This document shows, piece by piece, positions 55,192 through 64,000 of a stretch of 64,000 nt of DNA. This stretch comes from Bacteroidales bacterium (GTDB lineage: Bacteria > Bacteroidota > Bacteroidia > Bacteroidales > WCHB1-69), in the NCBI GenBank assembly GCA_017633255.1, contig JAGBPS010000039.1, positions 1 to 64,000 on the forward strand, read 5' to 3'. The notes under the pieces are model-generated. The model did no database searches, had not been told where the DNA came from, and worked only from the letters and a program-made list of their open reading frames with translations. Each line of letters begins with the position of its first letter. The stretch's first letter is position 1. The translations under genes were made by a program, and so were the position numbers.

Positions 55192-56964
55192 TTAGCCATT
55201 CATCGAAACCAAGAATTCCTCGTTGCTGCGAGTGAATTCCATTTTCTCTTTCAGGAAGGTCATGGCTTCCAAAGTAGTCATGTCGGCCAAATGGTTTCTC
55301 AAAATCCAAACTTTCTGCAATACTTCTTGCGGCTGCAACAGGTCATCACGACGGGTACTCGAAGCCACAATATCCACAGCTGGGTAGATACGTTTATTGG
55401 ACAACTTTCTATCCAACTGCAACTCCATATTACCGGTACCCTTGAATTCCTCGAAAATCACCTCATCCATACGGGAACCCGTTTCAATCAAAGCGGTAGA
55501 GATAATCGTCAGTGAACCACCGTTTTCGATATTACGGGCCGCGCCGAAGAAACGCTTGGGTTTTTGCAAGGCATTGGCCTCCACACCACCCGATAGCACC
55601 TTGCCTGACGCCGGTGCCATGGTGTTAAATGCTCTGGCCAAACGAGTGATGGAGTCTAACAAGATGCACACATCGTGACCGCATTCCACCATACGTTTCG
55701 CTTTCTCGAGCACCATATTGGCGATACGTACATGACGTTCAGCCGGCTCATCAAAAGTGGAGGAAATCACTTCGGCATTCACGCTACGCTGCATGTCGGT
55801 CACCTCTTCCGGGCGCTCATCAATCAGGAGGATAATCAAGTAAATCTCAGGATGGTTGGCGGCAATAGCATTGGCAATCTCTTTCAGCAACACTGTTTTA
55901 CCAGTTTTCGGCTGTGCCACTATCAAGCCACGCTGTCCTTTTCCGATAGGAGCGAACAAATCGATAACACGTGTGCTCAAAGTCTCACCCTGATGACCTG
56001 TCAAGCGGATTTTCTTATCCGGGAACATCGGAGTAAGGTAGTCGAATGGCACACGGTCACGGATTTCCTCAGGATTACGGCCATTGATTTTTTCAATTTT
56101 TGTTAACGGAAAAAACTTCTCTCCTTCTTTTGGCGGACGGATGGCACCTTTGATAGTATCTCCGTTCTTCAAGCCGAACAACTTAATCTGGGAAGGAGAT
56201 ACATATATATCGTCTGGGGAGGACAAATAATTATAATCTGAAGAACGGAGAAAGCCGCAGGAATTGTCTGCATTGATTTCCAGTACGCCCTCTGCGGTCA
56301 CGGAACCGTCGTAATTGGCATTGGCCACTATACCCCACTGTTCGTCAAACACGGTAGACTGTTCGGGTACTTTTTGCTCCTTCTCATCCTGTGCTTCCAT
56401 CTCCAACATTTCCGAACGCTCCTCTATTTCAGCGACGGGTTCAACTGTCACAGCAACTTTATTTGCAATATCAACAGGTTCTGCCACAGCATCTGCAAAA
56501 GAATCATCATCCAGCATGATATCATTCAATGCCAGTATCTCAGCATTTTTTTCTTTCTCTGCAACTTTTGCTCTTGATCTCTTACGCGAGGAGTTTTTCT
56601 TGGGGATTACATCTGCCACCGACATTTCCACATTATCATCCAAGGTCAAGTCCAACTGTGGCTGTACTTCTTTTTTCTTGGTTCTTTTTTGCTTTCTCCC
56701 TTTTGTTTCAGTCTTTTCCACTTGCACAAGAGGTTCCGCATTTACCACAACCTGGACTTCCGTTTCCTGTGTATTGTCTTTCACATCCTGCATCAAACCG
56801 CCTTCGACCATATTTTCTGTCGAAACCTGATTTTCTTCAGGTTTCACTTCATTGGCAACAAGCATCCCTGATGATATTTTCTTCACATTTGAAGTGGCCA
56901 CAGGACCCGTTCCGGGGACAGAAATACGTTTTCTTTTCGATTTCTTTTCAAGAGAGTTCTCCAT
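55192..56964 (-). CDS. rho: Transcription termination factor Rho with long N-terminal extension
   Basis: 590 residues. From about residue 225 the normal Rho appears: cold-shock-like RNA site ([33 protein letters not shown]), Walker [13 protein letters not shown], Walker B and [34 protein letters not shown] with the Q and R loops. Residues 1-220 are charged low-complexity sequence ([12 protein letters not shown], many E/K/V). Large inserts are known in Bacteroidota Rho, but the usual N-terminal helical Rho_N segment is not seen here. Own promoter at 57079. Confidence 0.95.
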   Translation of the reverse strand: MENSLEKKSKRKRISVPGTGPVATSNVKKISSGMLVANEVKPEENQVSTENMVEGGLMQDVKDNTQETEVQVVVNAEPLVQVEKTETKGRKQKRTKKKEVQPQLDLTLDDNVEMSVADVIPKKNSSRKRSRAKVAEKEKNAEILALNDIMLDDDSFADAVAEPVDIANKVAVTVEPVAEIEERSEMLEMEAQDEKEQKVPEQSTVFDEQWGIVANANYDGSVTAEGVLEINADNSCGFLRSSDYNYLSSPDDIYVSPSQIKLFGLKNGDTIKGAIRPPKEGEKFFPLTKIEKINGRNPEEIRDRVPFDYLTPMFPDKKIRLTGHQGETLSTRVIDLFAPIGKGQRGLIVAQPKTGKTVLLKEIANAIAANHPEIYLIILLIDERPEEVTDMQRSVNAEVISSTFDEPAERHVRIANMVLEKAKRMVECGHDVCILLDSITRLARAFNTMAPASGKVLSGGVEANALQKPKRFFGAARNIENGGSLTIISTALIETGSRMDEVIFEEFKGTGNMELQLDRKLSNKRIYPAVDIVASSTRRDDLLQPQEVLQKVWILRNHLADMTTLEAMTFLKEKMEFTRSNEEFLVSMNG

Positions 56965-57078
56965 AAATAAAATAAAATGAATGCTAATTTCGTTTTTGAA
57001 AATAAATAACCTATAGAGGAGATTCTGCCATTGCTACCAGCAACCAAGAGCGGCTGACAACCGCTTGCAAAACCGCTG

Positions 57079-57086
57079 CAAAAATA
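57079..57086 (-). promoter_or_regulatory. -7 box of rho
   Basis: The minus strand reads TATTTTTG, giving a leader of about 100 nt before ATG 56964. That leaves room for regulation by Rho itself. Confidence 0.65.
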
Positions 57087-57138
57087 CAAAAAAAATTTAA
57101 TATTTCAATCCCCACACGAAAAATCCAAAAAAAAGTGA

Positions 57139-57146
57139 TAAATTTG
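57139..57146 (+). promoter_or_regulatory. -7 box of the secreted protease gene
   Basis: TAAATTTG, 39 bp before ATG 57186, divergent from the rho promoter. Confidence 0.55.
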
Positions 57147-57185
57147 CAGGCTCAAAAGAAAGTAACATAAATAGAATCAATATTA

Positions 57186-59204
57186 ATGAATATGAAAAAT
57201 TTACTTCCTATCTCTTTATTGGCCATTTGTCTGATCATCGGTCAATGGGTATCCGCACAAATAAACAGCGGCATACTTCCCAAAAGTGCTGTGGCACAAT
57301 TATCTGAAATCTCAATTCCTCAAGTTGATGTTGCCACTCCCGACTTAGCAGCTCTTCAAGCCAAATCGGAAAAATCTATCCAAGATGGTACTCCTTTGAA
57401 GACGGGTATTGTCATGCCTTTGCAACTCACCACTGACAATGCAGGAATCTGGGAGCATACTGATGACGGCTATGACATCTGGCGATTGAGATTACATAAT
57501 GCCAAAGCATTGGGATGTTGCGCACTCTTTGAACGTTTCCAATTGCCCGAAGGCGCCCAGTTCTTTGCCTATAACAGTGACAAATCCCTGATTTATGGTC
57601 CTTATACCAACGAAGACAATCCTTCTGGCGAAGGATACAATAGCGGACTGTTCACGGGAGGGGATTTGATTCTGGAATATGTTTCTCCCCAACACCTTTT
57701 TAACCAAGTAGAGAATCCTGACATTCTGATTGCAGGCTACATCCATTTTTACCGTTCAGAAGGTTTGCCTGACAACAGTATTCCCGGCACCAAAGATGGT
57801 GACACCGGTTATGGAGCATCTCAAAGCTGCATGATTAATGTCAACTGCTCCGAAGGTGACAACTGGAGAGTCCAACAAAAAGGCGTAGGTCGTATGATGG
57901 CTATAATTCCAGAAGGCCAGTATGTGTTTACAGGCTGGTGCTCCGGCACATTGATCAACAACACCATGGGCGATGGGACCCCCTATTTCCTCACCGCCAA
58001 TCACTGTGCAGATGGAACACCCACACAATATTTCAGTCAATTTCAAATATACTTCCACTACGAGTGTCCTTTTTGCCAATGTAGTACCGAACCTGGCATG
58101 ATTACTTACACAGGCGTTACCAAAATCGCCAGTAGTCCCATTTCAGGAGGTTCCGATTTTCTTTTGTTAAAATTGAAAAACACTACTTGGTCTAAACTGA
58201 AAAACGACGGTTTAGTGTTAAACGGATGGAGTAAAACAGCTACTGCAAGCTCCTCTGGTGTATGTATTCACCATCCGGCCGGTGATGTCAAAAAAATATC
58301 CACTTATAATACAACGCTTACTTCCGGCACATTTGAGACCTCTTCCGATGGCCAGACTACAGAAACAGGTGCCACCAATGCATATTGGGTAGTTCCATGG
58401 GCAACGACCGCTAATGGCAAAAGTCTTACGGAAGGAGGTTCTTCAGGTTCACCCCTGTTCAACTCCAACGGATTAGTAGTAGGTACTCTTACTGGTGGAG
58501 GCTCCCAATGCGAATATGACCCTGAAACTCATCATGGACCAAATAGTCGTGAATATTATGGCAAAATGTCTTACCACTGGACATCTGCTGGTACCACAAA
58601 CGACAAGAGACTGCAACCCTGGTTGGATCCTGTTCCGCTTTCACAGACCACTTGCAATATTTTGGACCTCACTAGTTCATTCTATGTTATTCCCGCCGCA
58701 CACATCTTCAGTGCCAATGGCGCAAATTACAACTACATCGTTTTCAGCGACCAGCCATGGACTCTGACCTATCAAAATGACCACAGTTGGTTTACCGTAA
58801 ATAACGAATCTGGTAGCGGTGACGGCTCCATCCAAGTAAGCTGCCAAGCAAATCCCACTACCTCAACTCGTCGCTGCAATATGAAAGTCACAAAAACCGA
58901 TGGCACCTATTTCCAATTAGTTGTGAAACAAGAAGCCTCAGGAACAGGCATCTCCATTGTTCCTGAAAATGAATTCAACATCTACCCTAATCCCGCACAT
59001 GATCAAATTAACATTGAGTCTGTGGAGCATTTCATCAGTAAAGTGGAAATCATTGATATGTTAGGCAAAGTAGTGTACAGCCAGAATTTCAATGGATACA
59101 ATTCATTGATTATTCCTGTTTCTCAACTGAATGAAGCCATTTATCTCATGCGTCTGACCACCGTGGATAACGAAGTAGTGTATAAGAGATTCTCGAAAAA
59201 TTAA
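57186..59204 (+). CDS. Secreted trypsin-like (lysyl-endopeptidase type) protease with type IX sorting domain
   Basis: 672 residues with signal peptide (1-24, ending VSAQI). The chymotrypsin-fold triad is visible: TANHCAD with His273, SDFLLLKL with Asp324 and GGSSGSPLF with Ser420. Many cysteines around 215-300 and GTPYFLTANHC recall lysyl endopeptidase/Achromobacter protease I relatives. A BACON-like beta domain (about 505-580: WTLTYQNDHSWFTVNNESGSGDGSIQVSC) follows. The last 75 residues are a Por_Secre_tail: FNIYPNPAHDQINIES, VEIIDMLGKVVY, YLMRLTTVDNEVVYKRF. It is therefore exported through the SprA pore encoded at 35144. Confidence 0.92.
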   Translation: MNMKNLLPISLLAICLIIGQWVSAQINSGILPKSAVAQLSEISIPQVDVATPDLAALQAKSEKSIQDGTPLKTGIVMPLQLTTDNAGIWEHTDDGYDIWRLRLHNAKALGCCALFERFQLPEGAQFFAYNSDKSLIYGPYTNEDNPSGEGYNSGLFTGGDLILEYVSPQHLFNQVENPDILIAGYIHFYRSEGLPDNSIPGTKDGDTGYGASQSCMINVNCSEGDNWRVQQKGVGRMMAIIPEGQYVFTGWCSGTLINNTMGDGTPYFLTANHCADGTPTQYFSQFQIYFHYECPFCQCSTEPGMITYTGVTKIASSPISGGSDFLLLKLKNTTWSKLKNDGLVLNGWSKTATASSSGVCIHHPAGDVKKISTYNTTLTSGTFETSSDGQTTETGATNAYWVVPWATTANGKSLTEGGSSGSPLFNSNGLVVGTLTGGGSQCEYDPETHHGPNSREYYGKMSYHWTSAGTTNDKRLQPWLDPVPLSQTTCNILDLTSSFYVIPAAHIFSANGANYNYIVFSDQPWTLTYQNDHSWFTVNNESGSGDGSIQVSCQANPTTSTRRCNMKVTKTDGTYFQLVVKQEASGTGISIVPENEFNIYPNPAHDQINIESVEHFISKVEIIDMLGKVVYSQNFNGYNSLIIPVSQLNEAIYLMRLTTVDNEVVYKRFSKN

Positions 59205-59215
59205 TATCAAAAAAA

Positions 59216-59243
59216 GTAGAGACGTTTCATGAAACGTCTCTAC
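59216..59243. repeat. 28-bp perfect palindrome, GTAGAGACG family, copy 3
   Basis: Both arms of GTAGAGACGTTTCA pair perfectly around the centre. Diverged copies lie at 30268 and 33039. Confidence 0.85.
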
Positions 59244-59287
59244 ATATAATTCAGAATTCAAAATTCAAGAATAAATTATCCCCTATA

Positions 59288-59326
59288 ATATAGAGATGCA
59301 AAAAAATTGCATCTCTATATTTTTTT
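59288..59326. terminator. Strong bidirectional terminator
   Basis: 13-bp perfect stem (ATATAGAGATGCA / TGCATCTCTATAT) with an A-rich loop and a T-run. It serves the protease gene and probably the convergent sufS, whose stop overlaps it. Confidence 0.85.
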
Positions 59327-60527
59327 ACAATAACATGTTTTTTGCCCTATAGACAGCCTCATAGAGGTCGTCTATTTCTTTTTTGTCATTATATATGGCA
59401 AAGGAAGCCCGCACTGTGCCCGGAATGCCAAAATGATCCATGATGGGTTGGGTGCAGTGATGTCCTGTACGCACCGCCACTCCCAATTTGTCAATAATAG
59501 CTCCGATATCAGAGGGGTGGATTTTATCGATATTGAAAGAAACGATAGCCGCTTTCTGTGCTGCCTGGCCATAGATTCGAAGTCCTTCAATGCTTGACAG
59601 ACGCTTCTCCGCATAGTCCAGCAATTCCTTTTCATAGGCGGCAATATTCTCAATCCCAATACTTTCCATGTATTCTATCGCAGCTTTCAAGCCCATGGCA
59701 TCGCCCACACTGGGAGTGCCTGCCTCGAACTTGAAAGGCAAATCGTTGTAGGTAGTCTTGGCAAAAGTCACCTGCTTGATCATCTCTCCCCCACCCTGGT
59801 AGGGTTTCATCTTATTCAGCCATTCCTCCTTGCCATACATTACCCCAATACCCATCGGCGCATACATTTTGTGCCCCGAGAAGCAGTAAAACTCGCAATC
59901 CAAGGCCTGGACATCCACTTTGCAGTGGGAGACTGCTTGCGCCCCGTCCAACAGCACAGGAACGCCCTTTTTGTGGGCTATTTCAATGATTGCCTTTACC
60001 GGATTGACCGTACCCAAAGAATTGGACACCTGCGTCACCGCCACAATTTTGGTTTTGGGAGTTATCAGCTGGTCAAGTTGCTCTATACATAATTCACCCT
60101 TTTCATTGAAAGGGAGCACTTTCAACACACAGCCGCGGTCCTCGCACAGAAACTGCCAAGGCACAATATTGGCATGATGCTCCATCTTGCTAACGACAAT
60201 CTCATCGCCTTCATGCAGAAAAGTACGTCCGAAGGAAGCGGCCACCAGGTTCATGGAATCCGTGGCTCCACGGGTGAAAACAATCTCATAGGCATGACGG
60301 GCATTGATAAAGCGCCGCACCGCCTCGCGGGCAGCCTCAAACTCATCGGTAGCACGTTGGCTCAGATAATGCACCCCTCGGTGGATATTGCTGTTGATGG
60401 TCTCATAATACGCCTTCAATGTGTCAATCACCACCTGCGGTTTCTGTGTAGTGGCGGCATTGTCAAGATATACCAGCGGCCTGCCGTATATCTTCTGATC
60501 CAGAATCTTAAAATCCCCTCTATTCAT
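59325..60527 (-). CDS. sufS: Cysteine desulfurase SufS
   Basis: 400 residues from ATG 60527; an upstream ATG at 60548 is also in frame, but MNRGDFKILDQ is the natural family start. YLDNAATTQKP, the PLP Lys in FSGHKMYAPMGIGVMYGK, and RTGHHCTQPIMDHFG with the catalytic Cys mark SufS. It removes sulfur from cysteine for Fe-S cluster assembly by the Suf system. No other suf genes are here. It overlaps the upstream membrane-protein gene by 8 bp, within a tilS-led operon. Confidence 0.94.
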   Translation of the reverse strand: MNRGDFKILDQKIYGRPLVYLDNAATTQKPQVVIDTLKAYYETINSNIHRGVHYLSQRATDEFEAAREAVRRFINARHAYEIVFTRGATDSMNLVAASFGRTFLHEGDEIVVSKMEHHANIVPWQFLCEDRGCVLKVLPFNEKGELCIEQLDQLITPKTKIVAVTQVSNSLGTVNPVKAIIEIAHKKGVPVLLDGAQAVSHCKVDVQALDCEFYCFSGHKMYAPMGIGVMYGKEEWLNKMKPYQGGGEMIKQVTFAKTTYNDLPFKFEAGTPSVGDAMGLKAAIEYMESIGIENIAAYEKELLDYAEKRLSSIEGLRIYGQAAQKAAIVSFNIDKIHPSDIGAIIDKLGVAVRTGHHCTQPIMDHFGIPGTVRASFAIYNDKKEIDDLYEAVYRAKNMLL

Positions 60528-61032
60528 CGTCATCATCCTCTTGATCATTCACTTCCTCGTAATCCGAAAACTGATTCCCGTTATTCTTGTTCATCAAGGC
60601 CTCACGCATCAGCAAGCCATAACAGGCTATAATCAATACGGTAGTGAAAATACTCATCCAATTCATGGTCAAAGCCCCTTTAATCACCAGATTGCACATC
60701 ACAAACAGCCAGATTTGGGCGATGACATACAGATGAAAACCGACTTTGTTGATTTTCAGCATCAAAGCAGCACCCACCACTGCCAAGGCATAGCCCAAAG
60801 ACAACAGAAGATACTGCCACGACGGCACTTCAGCCAAATGTTGCATAGCCTCAATCACCTCACTCGGCATTCCCATGTTCTCATACATATCAATCACCGA
60901 CGGTATCACCCCGGAAGTAAAGGAAAGCATAAAATAACCCAGGAAGGAAAAACCTGAGAAAATGAAGGTCAATACTGCCAGCACCACCAACCAAGGTGAG
61001 CGTTTAGGTTTGTTTTCGTTAAATGGATCCAT
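60520..61032 (-). CDS. Four-helix membrane protein of unknown function
   Basis: 170 residues with membrane helices at about 14-36, 70-92 (YLLLSLGYALAVVGAALML), 98-117 and 122-142. The N-terminus is charged, and the tail is very acidic (DYEEVNDQEDDDDE). It overlaps tilS by 14 bp and sufS by 8 bp, so all three are translated from one message. No family recognised. Confidence 0.8.
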   Translation of the reverse strand: MDPFNENKPKRSPWLVVLAVLTFIFSGFSFLGYFMLSFTSGVIPSVIDMYENMGMPSEVIEAMQHLAEVPSWQYLLLSLGYALAVVGAALMLKINKVGFHLYVIAQIWLFVMCNLVIKGALTMNWMSIFTTVLIIACYGLLMREALMNKNNGNQFSDYEEVNDQEDDDDE

Positions 61033-62338
61033 AATATTGAATTTTATAATAATTTTCGGTTTGATGATCTATCTTGAATCTGTCGTCGCTGCGAAGCCCT
61101 ACCAGCCAGACGATTTTATCGGCAGAACACAGGACCTGCACATTTTTCTTTTCCAATAAATTGATTTTCTGATCTATAAAAAAATCGCTCAATTTCTTGC
61201 TACCCTGCATACCAAAGGGACAGAAGCGGTCGCCCTCCTGCCAGTGGCGCAAAATCAGCGGAAAGACCAGCTTTTTCTCGTCCACGTACAAAATATCAGG
61301 ATTGGGAGTATAATCAGGGGCAATGCTGATTGGGAACTTTTCCACAGTGAAGCCCAAAGCCTCCAAATCATCTATCTTTTCAATCTTTTTCTCTTCTTGC
61401 TGAAAAGTATCTATAGGGCTGACAATCAGGTATTTTCTATCCTTCACCACTTGATAACGGGATGAATAGAAACATTTTCCGGGGGATTTTTCCAATGAAT
61501 CCAGAATCTGCTCCACCTCAGAGGCGTTAAAGCCATCATCCTTCAATATTTCGAATAATACCAGCGCCGGGTCTTCACACTTACGTAATTTATCTATCGA
61601 AATGCGCAACATCTCCCCCTCTTCAGCAAGCAGCGAGGACTTGATCTCATCCATTTTCCGCTGATAAAAACGATACTGGCGTTTCAGCAAATCAATATTG
61701 CGTGAAAAAACAGGAATCAGCTCCGGATTCAGCTCCTCCAGTTTAGGCATCACAGAAAGCCTGATTTTATTGCGCTGGAAAGCCTCTGATTCGTTAGAAG
61801 CATCATTTCTATATGCAATACCTTTTTCAGCGGCAAAACGCCGGATTTGAGCCGAAGAGAAATGCAATAACGGACGGAGCAATGTGGTGGTCTTTTCCGG
61901 AATGGCGGTCAGCCCCCTCAAACCCGTCCCACGAGTCATATTCAGGAGAAAAGTCTCGGCATTGTCATTGGCATTATGAGCGGTCACCACAAAATCAAAG
62001 TCGGTGAAAATTTGCGCGAACCAGTGGTAACGCAGTTCCCGCGCTGCCATTTCCAGCGACAAGCCATGCTGTTTCTGGTAATCCAGCGTATCAAACTCCT
62101 GCTCAAAGTACCGCACACCGTAATTCTTAGCCATTTCGCGCACCAACAGCATATCTTTATCCGATTCTTCTCCCCGCAGATGAAAATTGCAATGCGCTAT
62201 GGCAAAGTCAAATCCGCAGTGATGGAAAAGCCAGGCCATCACCGAGGAATCGGCACCACCGCTCACCGTCAGCAGATATTTTTTTTCCTGCGCGAAGGGC
62301 ACTAATTGTTCAATATGTTGTCGAAACTGTTCTACCAT
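61019..62338 (-). CDS. tilS: tRNA(Ile)-lysidine synthetase
   Basis: 439 residues. The PP-loop motif VSGGADSS (residues 24-31) is followed by IAHCNFHLRGEESDKD and TAHNANDNAETFLLNMTRGTGLRGL, as in TilS. The C-terminal domain ends with KLSDFFIDQKIN...ADKIVWLVGLRSDDRFKI. TilS converts C34 of tRNA-Ile(CAU) to lysidine so that AUA is read as Ile; it is essential. First gene of a three-gene overlapping unit. Confidence 0.96.
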   Translation of the reverse strand: MVEQFRQHIEQLVPFAQEKKYLLTVSGGADSSVMAWLFHHCGFDFAIAHCNFHLRGEESDKDMLLVREMAKNYGVRYFEQEFDTLDYQKQHGLSLEMAARELRYHWFAQIFTDFDFVVTAHNANDNAETFLLNMTRGTGLRGLTAIPEKTTTLLRPLLHFSSAQIRRFAAEKGIAYRNDASNESEAFQRNKIRLSVMPKLEELNPELIPVFSRNIDLLKRQYRFYQRKMDEIKSSLLAEEGEMLRISIDKLRKCEDPALVLFEILKDDGFNASEVEQILDSLEKSPGKCFYSSRYQVVKDRKYLIVSPIDTFQQEEKKIEKIDDLEALGFTVEKFPISIAPDYTPNPDILYVDEKKLVFPLILRHWQEGDRFCPFGMQGSKKLSDFFIDQKINLLEKKNVQVLCSADKIVWLVGLRSDDRFKIDHQTENYYKIQYYGSI

Positions 62339-62380
62339 AATTCGGCTACAAAATTACAAAATATTCGCCGACCTTCATAC

Positions 62381-62416
62381 AAAAAAGGGCAGTTCGTTGC
62401 CGACCACCCTTTTTCA
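62381..62416 (-). terminator. Terminator after nrdJ
   Basis: On the minus strand AAAAAGGG...CCCTTTTTT encloses a partly paired GGTCGG/CGAAC loop, followed by a T-run. Confidence 0.65.
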
Positions 62417-62442
62417 ATTTATTAACCCCATTAAAAAAATGA

Positions 62443-64000
62443 TTACGAACCACATTTGGAGTAACCACAGTTGGAGCAGCACAAGCAGCCCTCCTTGTAC
62501 TCCATGGTATTCTCCTGACCGCAATTCGGGCAAACAGCACCCTTGGCTTTTGTACCATCGCGGAGGAATTTCTTCAGGGCGCGAATCACACCATTCTTCC
62601 ATGAGTTGATGGATTCCTCGCGGAAATTCAAACCGGAAATGATGTTGATGATACTTTCCATCGGAATTTCATGTCTCAGCAAAGCGGAGATCATCTTGGC
62701 ATAGTTCCAGAATTCAGGATTGAAAGTACGGGACAAGCCCTTCATCAGCACTTCATAACCGTCTTTATCGTAGTATTGGAAATCGTAGGTTTTTGTGCCA
62801 TCCTCGTGGCGATTCTTGATGATGAAACCTGATTCCACCCATTTGGGAATGACGAAGCGATCGCTTTCGGTCTTACCGGTGAAAATCTCGTACGGACGAC
62901 CGTCACGCAGACCCACAAAAGCAATCCAGTCCTCACAATTGTTTTTGAATCTCACAATTTCCGCCGGCAGAGAGGTGGGACGTTTGTAATTCTTGGGTTG
63001 TTCGGCAGGTTTCTCTTCTTCCTTCTTGGTGATGGTATTCAGCACACCGTCGCGAGAACCCTCACGATAAACGGTCATGCCCTTGCAACCCACTTCCCAA
63101 GCTTTGACATACAAGCCTGCCACGGTTTCCTCGGTAGTGTCGGCAGGCAAATTTACGGTAACGGAAATGGAGTGGTCCACCCATTTCTGGACCATACCCT
63201 GCAGTTCCACTTTCTTCAGATAATCGGTATCGGCAGCCATGGACTTGTAGTAAGGAGATTTCTCCACCAAAGCCAAGATCTCGTCTTTATCCATAGCTTC
63301 CAGCTCTTCCTTGCTGATGCCCTTGACAGCGGCCCAGTCGATGAATTTCGGATGGAAGACCATATATTCCTCGAAAAGATCACCCACAGTATCACGCACG
63401 GTCTTGCGGCGGTTCATATCGTTAGGATTCACTTTTCTTCTTCTCATATACACCACATTGAAAACCGGCTCAATACCGGAAGTGGTTTGAGTACAAATAC
63501 TCACACTTCCCGTAGGAGCGATGGTCAGCAGGGCGATATTTCTACGGCCGTAGCGGATCATGTCTTCATACAACTTCTCGTCGGCAGCTTTCAGACGCAA
63601 CACAAAAGGATTGCGGCTTTCCTTGATGCAGCTATACACTGGGAAAGCGCCTCTTTCACGAGCCATGGTAACAGAAGAACGGTAAGCGGCCAAAGCCAAC
63701 TGTTTGTGCACCTCGGTTGAGAAAGCGTTACCGTGGTCGGAACCATACTGGATATTCAATGCGGCCAGCATATCGCCTTCAGCGGTTATACCCAGACCGG
63801 TACGACGACCCTTCAGAGACTGTTTCTTGATTTTGTTCCACAGTTCCAGTTCCACACGTTTGATATCATCCGTCTCAGGATCTTTCTTGATTTTGTCAAT
63901 AATCCTCTCGATTTTCTCCAATTCCAAGTCAATAATGTCATCCATCAGACGCTGGGCATACTGCACATGCTGACGGAACAGCGGCATATTGAAACTGGCC
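62443..64000 (-). CDS. nrdJ: Adenosylcobalamin-dependent (class II) ribonucleotide reductase, C-terminal part
   Basis: The frame runs off the window: at least 519 residues are seen, open at the 5' end (ASFNMPLFRQHV continues the frame). Class II features include GLGITAEGDMLAALNI, LTIAPTGSVSICTQTTSGIEPVFNVVYMRR and KWVDHSISVTVNLP. A TSCPD-like domain (about 335-460: LPAEIVRFKNNCEDWIAF) precedes a C-terminal zinc-ribbon/redox tail CPNCG...CCSNCGYSKCGS. It makes deoxyribonucleotides using B12 and works without oxygen, in line with an anaerobic host. Confidence 0.93.
   Translation of the reverse strand, partial: ASFNMPLFRQHVQYAQRLMDDIIDLELEKIERIIDKIKKDPETDDIKRVELELWNKIKKQSLKGRRTGLGITAEGDMLAALNIQYGSDHGNAFSTEVHKQLALAAYRSSVTMARERGAFPVYSCIKESRNPFVLRLKAADEKLYEDMIRYGRRNIALLTIAPTGSVSICTQTTSGIEPVFNVVYMRRRKVNPNDMNRRKTVRDTVGDLFEEYMVFHPKFIDWAAVKGISKEELEAMDKDEILALVEKSPYYKSMAADTDYLKKVELQGMVQKWVDHSISVTVNLPADTTEETVAGLYVKAWEVGCKGMTVYREGSRDGVLNTITKKEEEKPAEQPKNYKRPTSLPAEIVRFKNNCEDWIAFVGLRDGRPYEIFTGKTESDRFVIPKWVESGFIIKNRHEDGTKTYDFQYYDKDGYEVLMKGLSRTFNPEFWNYAKMISALLRHEIPMESIINIISGLNFREESINSWKNGVIRALKKFLRDGTKAKGAVCPNCGQENTMEYKEGCLCCSNCGYSKCGS

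Overview
The window is a chromosome segment of an anaerobic member of the Bacteroidota, most likely a Bacteroidales gut-type bacterium. The evidence is the Bacteroidota-type -7 box TAnnTTTG (most often TATTTTTG or TACCTTTG) in front of nearly every transcription unit, a full-length SprA/Sov type IX secretion translocon, a secreted serine protease with a type IX C-terminal sorting domain, the family 92/97/78/29 glycoside hydrolases, a reverse rubrerythrin and a class II (B12-dependent) ribonucleotide reductase.

Layout. (1) About 1-12 kb is an accessory island of AT-rich, mostly unfamiliar genes: a decayed AAA/winged-helix gene, a DUF2971-like gene, a cytosolic TPR plus leucine-rich-repeat protein, and on the minus strand a compact operon encoding a single-pass membrane protein, a MotA-like channel with a long coiled-coil tail (ZorA-like), a MotB/OmpA-like stator (ZorB-like) and an HNH nuclease. 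This is a Zorya type II-like anti-phage system with an apparent extra first gene. A divergent unknown gene and two exported proteins of unknown function follow. (2) 11.7-13.2 kb holds a reverse rubrerythrin and a zeta-toxin-like kinase with a small overlapping partner. (3) 13.2-28.3 kb is glycan use mixed with housekeeping: GH92, a FISUMP surface protein, yebC, a pRiA4b ORF-3-like gene, miaA, GH97, GH78, a Nudix hydrolase, an SBF-type transporter, a candidate small RNA converging on a BECR-type nuclease gene, and GH29. (4) 28.4-30.3 kb has a higBA toxin-antitoxin pair, a nitroreductase, tRNA-Val(GAC) and a TIGR04076 protein. (5) 30.4-46.6 kb is core: rfbB, purA, infC-rpmI-rplT, ruvA-sprA, alaS and a dihydroorotase. 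(6) 46.7-54.3 kb is one long unit: PadR regulator, PspC membrane protein, then a MacB-type tripartite ABC efflux system (ATPase, two permeases, adaptor, TolC-type outer membrane channel). (7) 54.4-64 kb has a GldA-like ATPase, rho, the secreted protease, and minus-strand sufS, a membrane protein, tilS and the end of nrdJ.

Intergenic DNA is unusually rich in short dispersed repeats: 28-bp palindromes of the GTAGAGACG type, TAATTTG tandem runs, C4TTCT hairpins and TTCAGAATT/AAAACTGAAAAC runs. Some of these have entered coding sequences in frame. The two items most worth following up are the Zorya-like operon with its leading membrane gene (4417-8151) and the small RNA whose terminator overlaps the 3' end of a nuclease-toxin-like gene (25948-26446).
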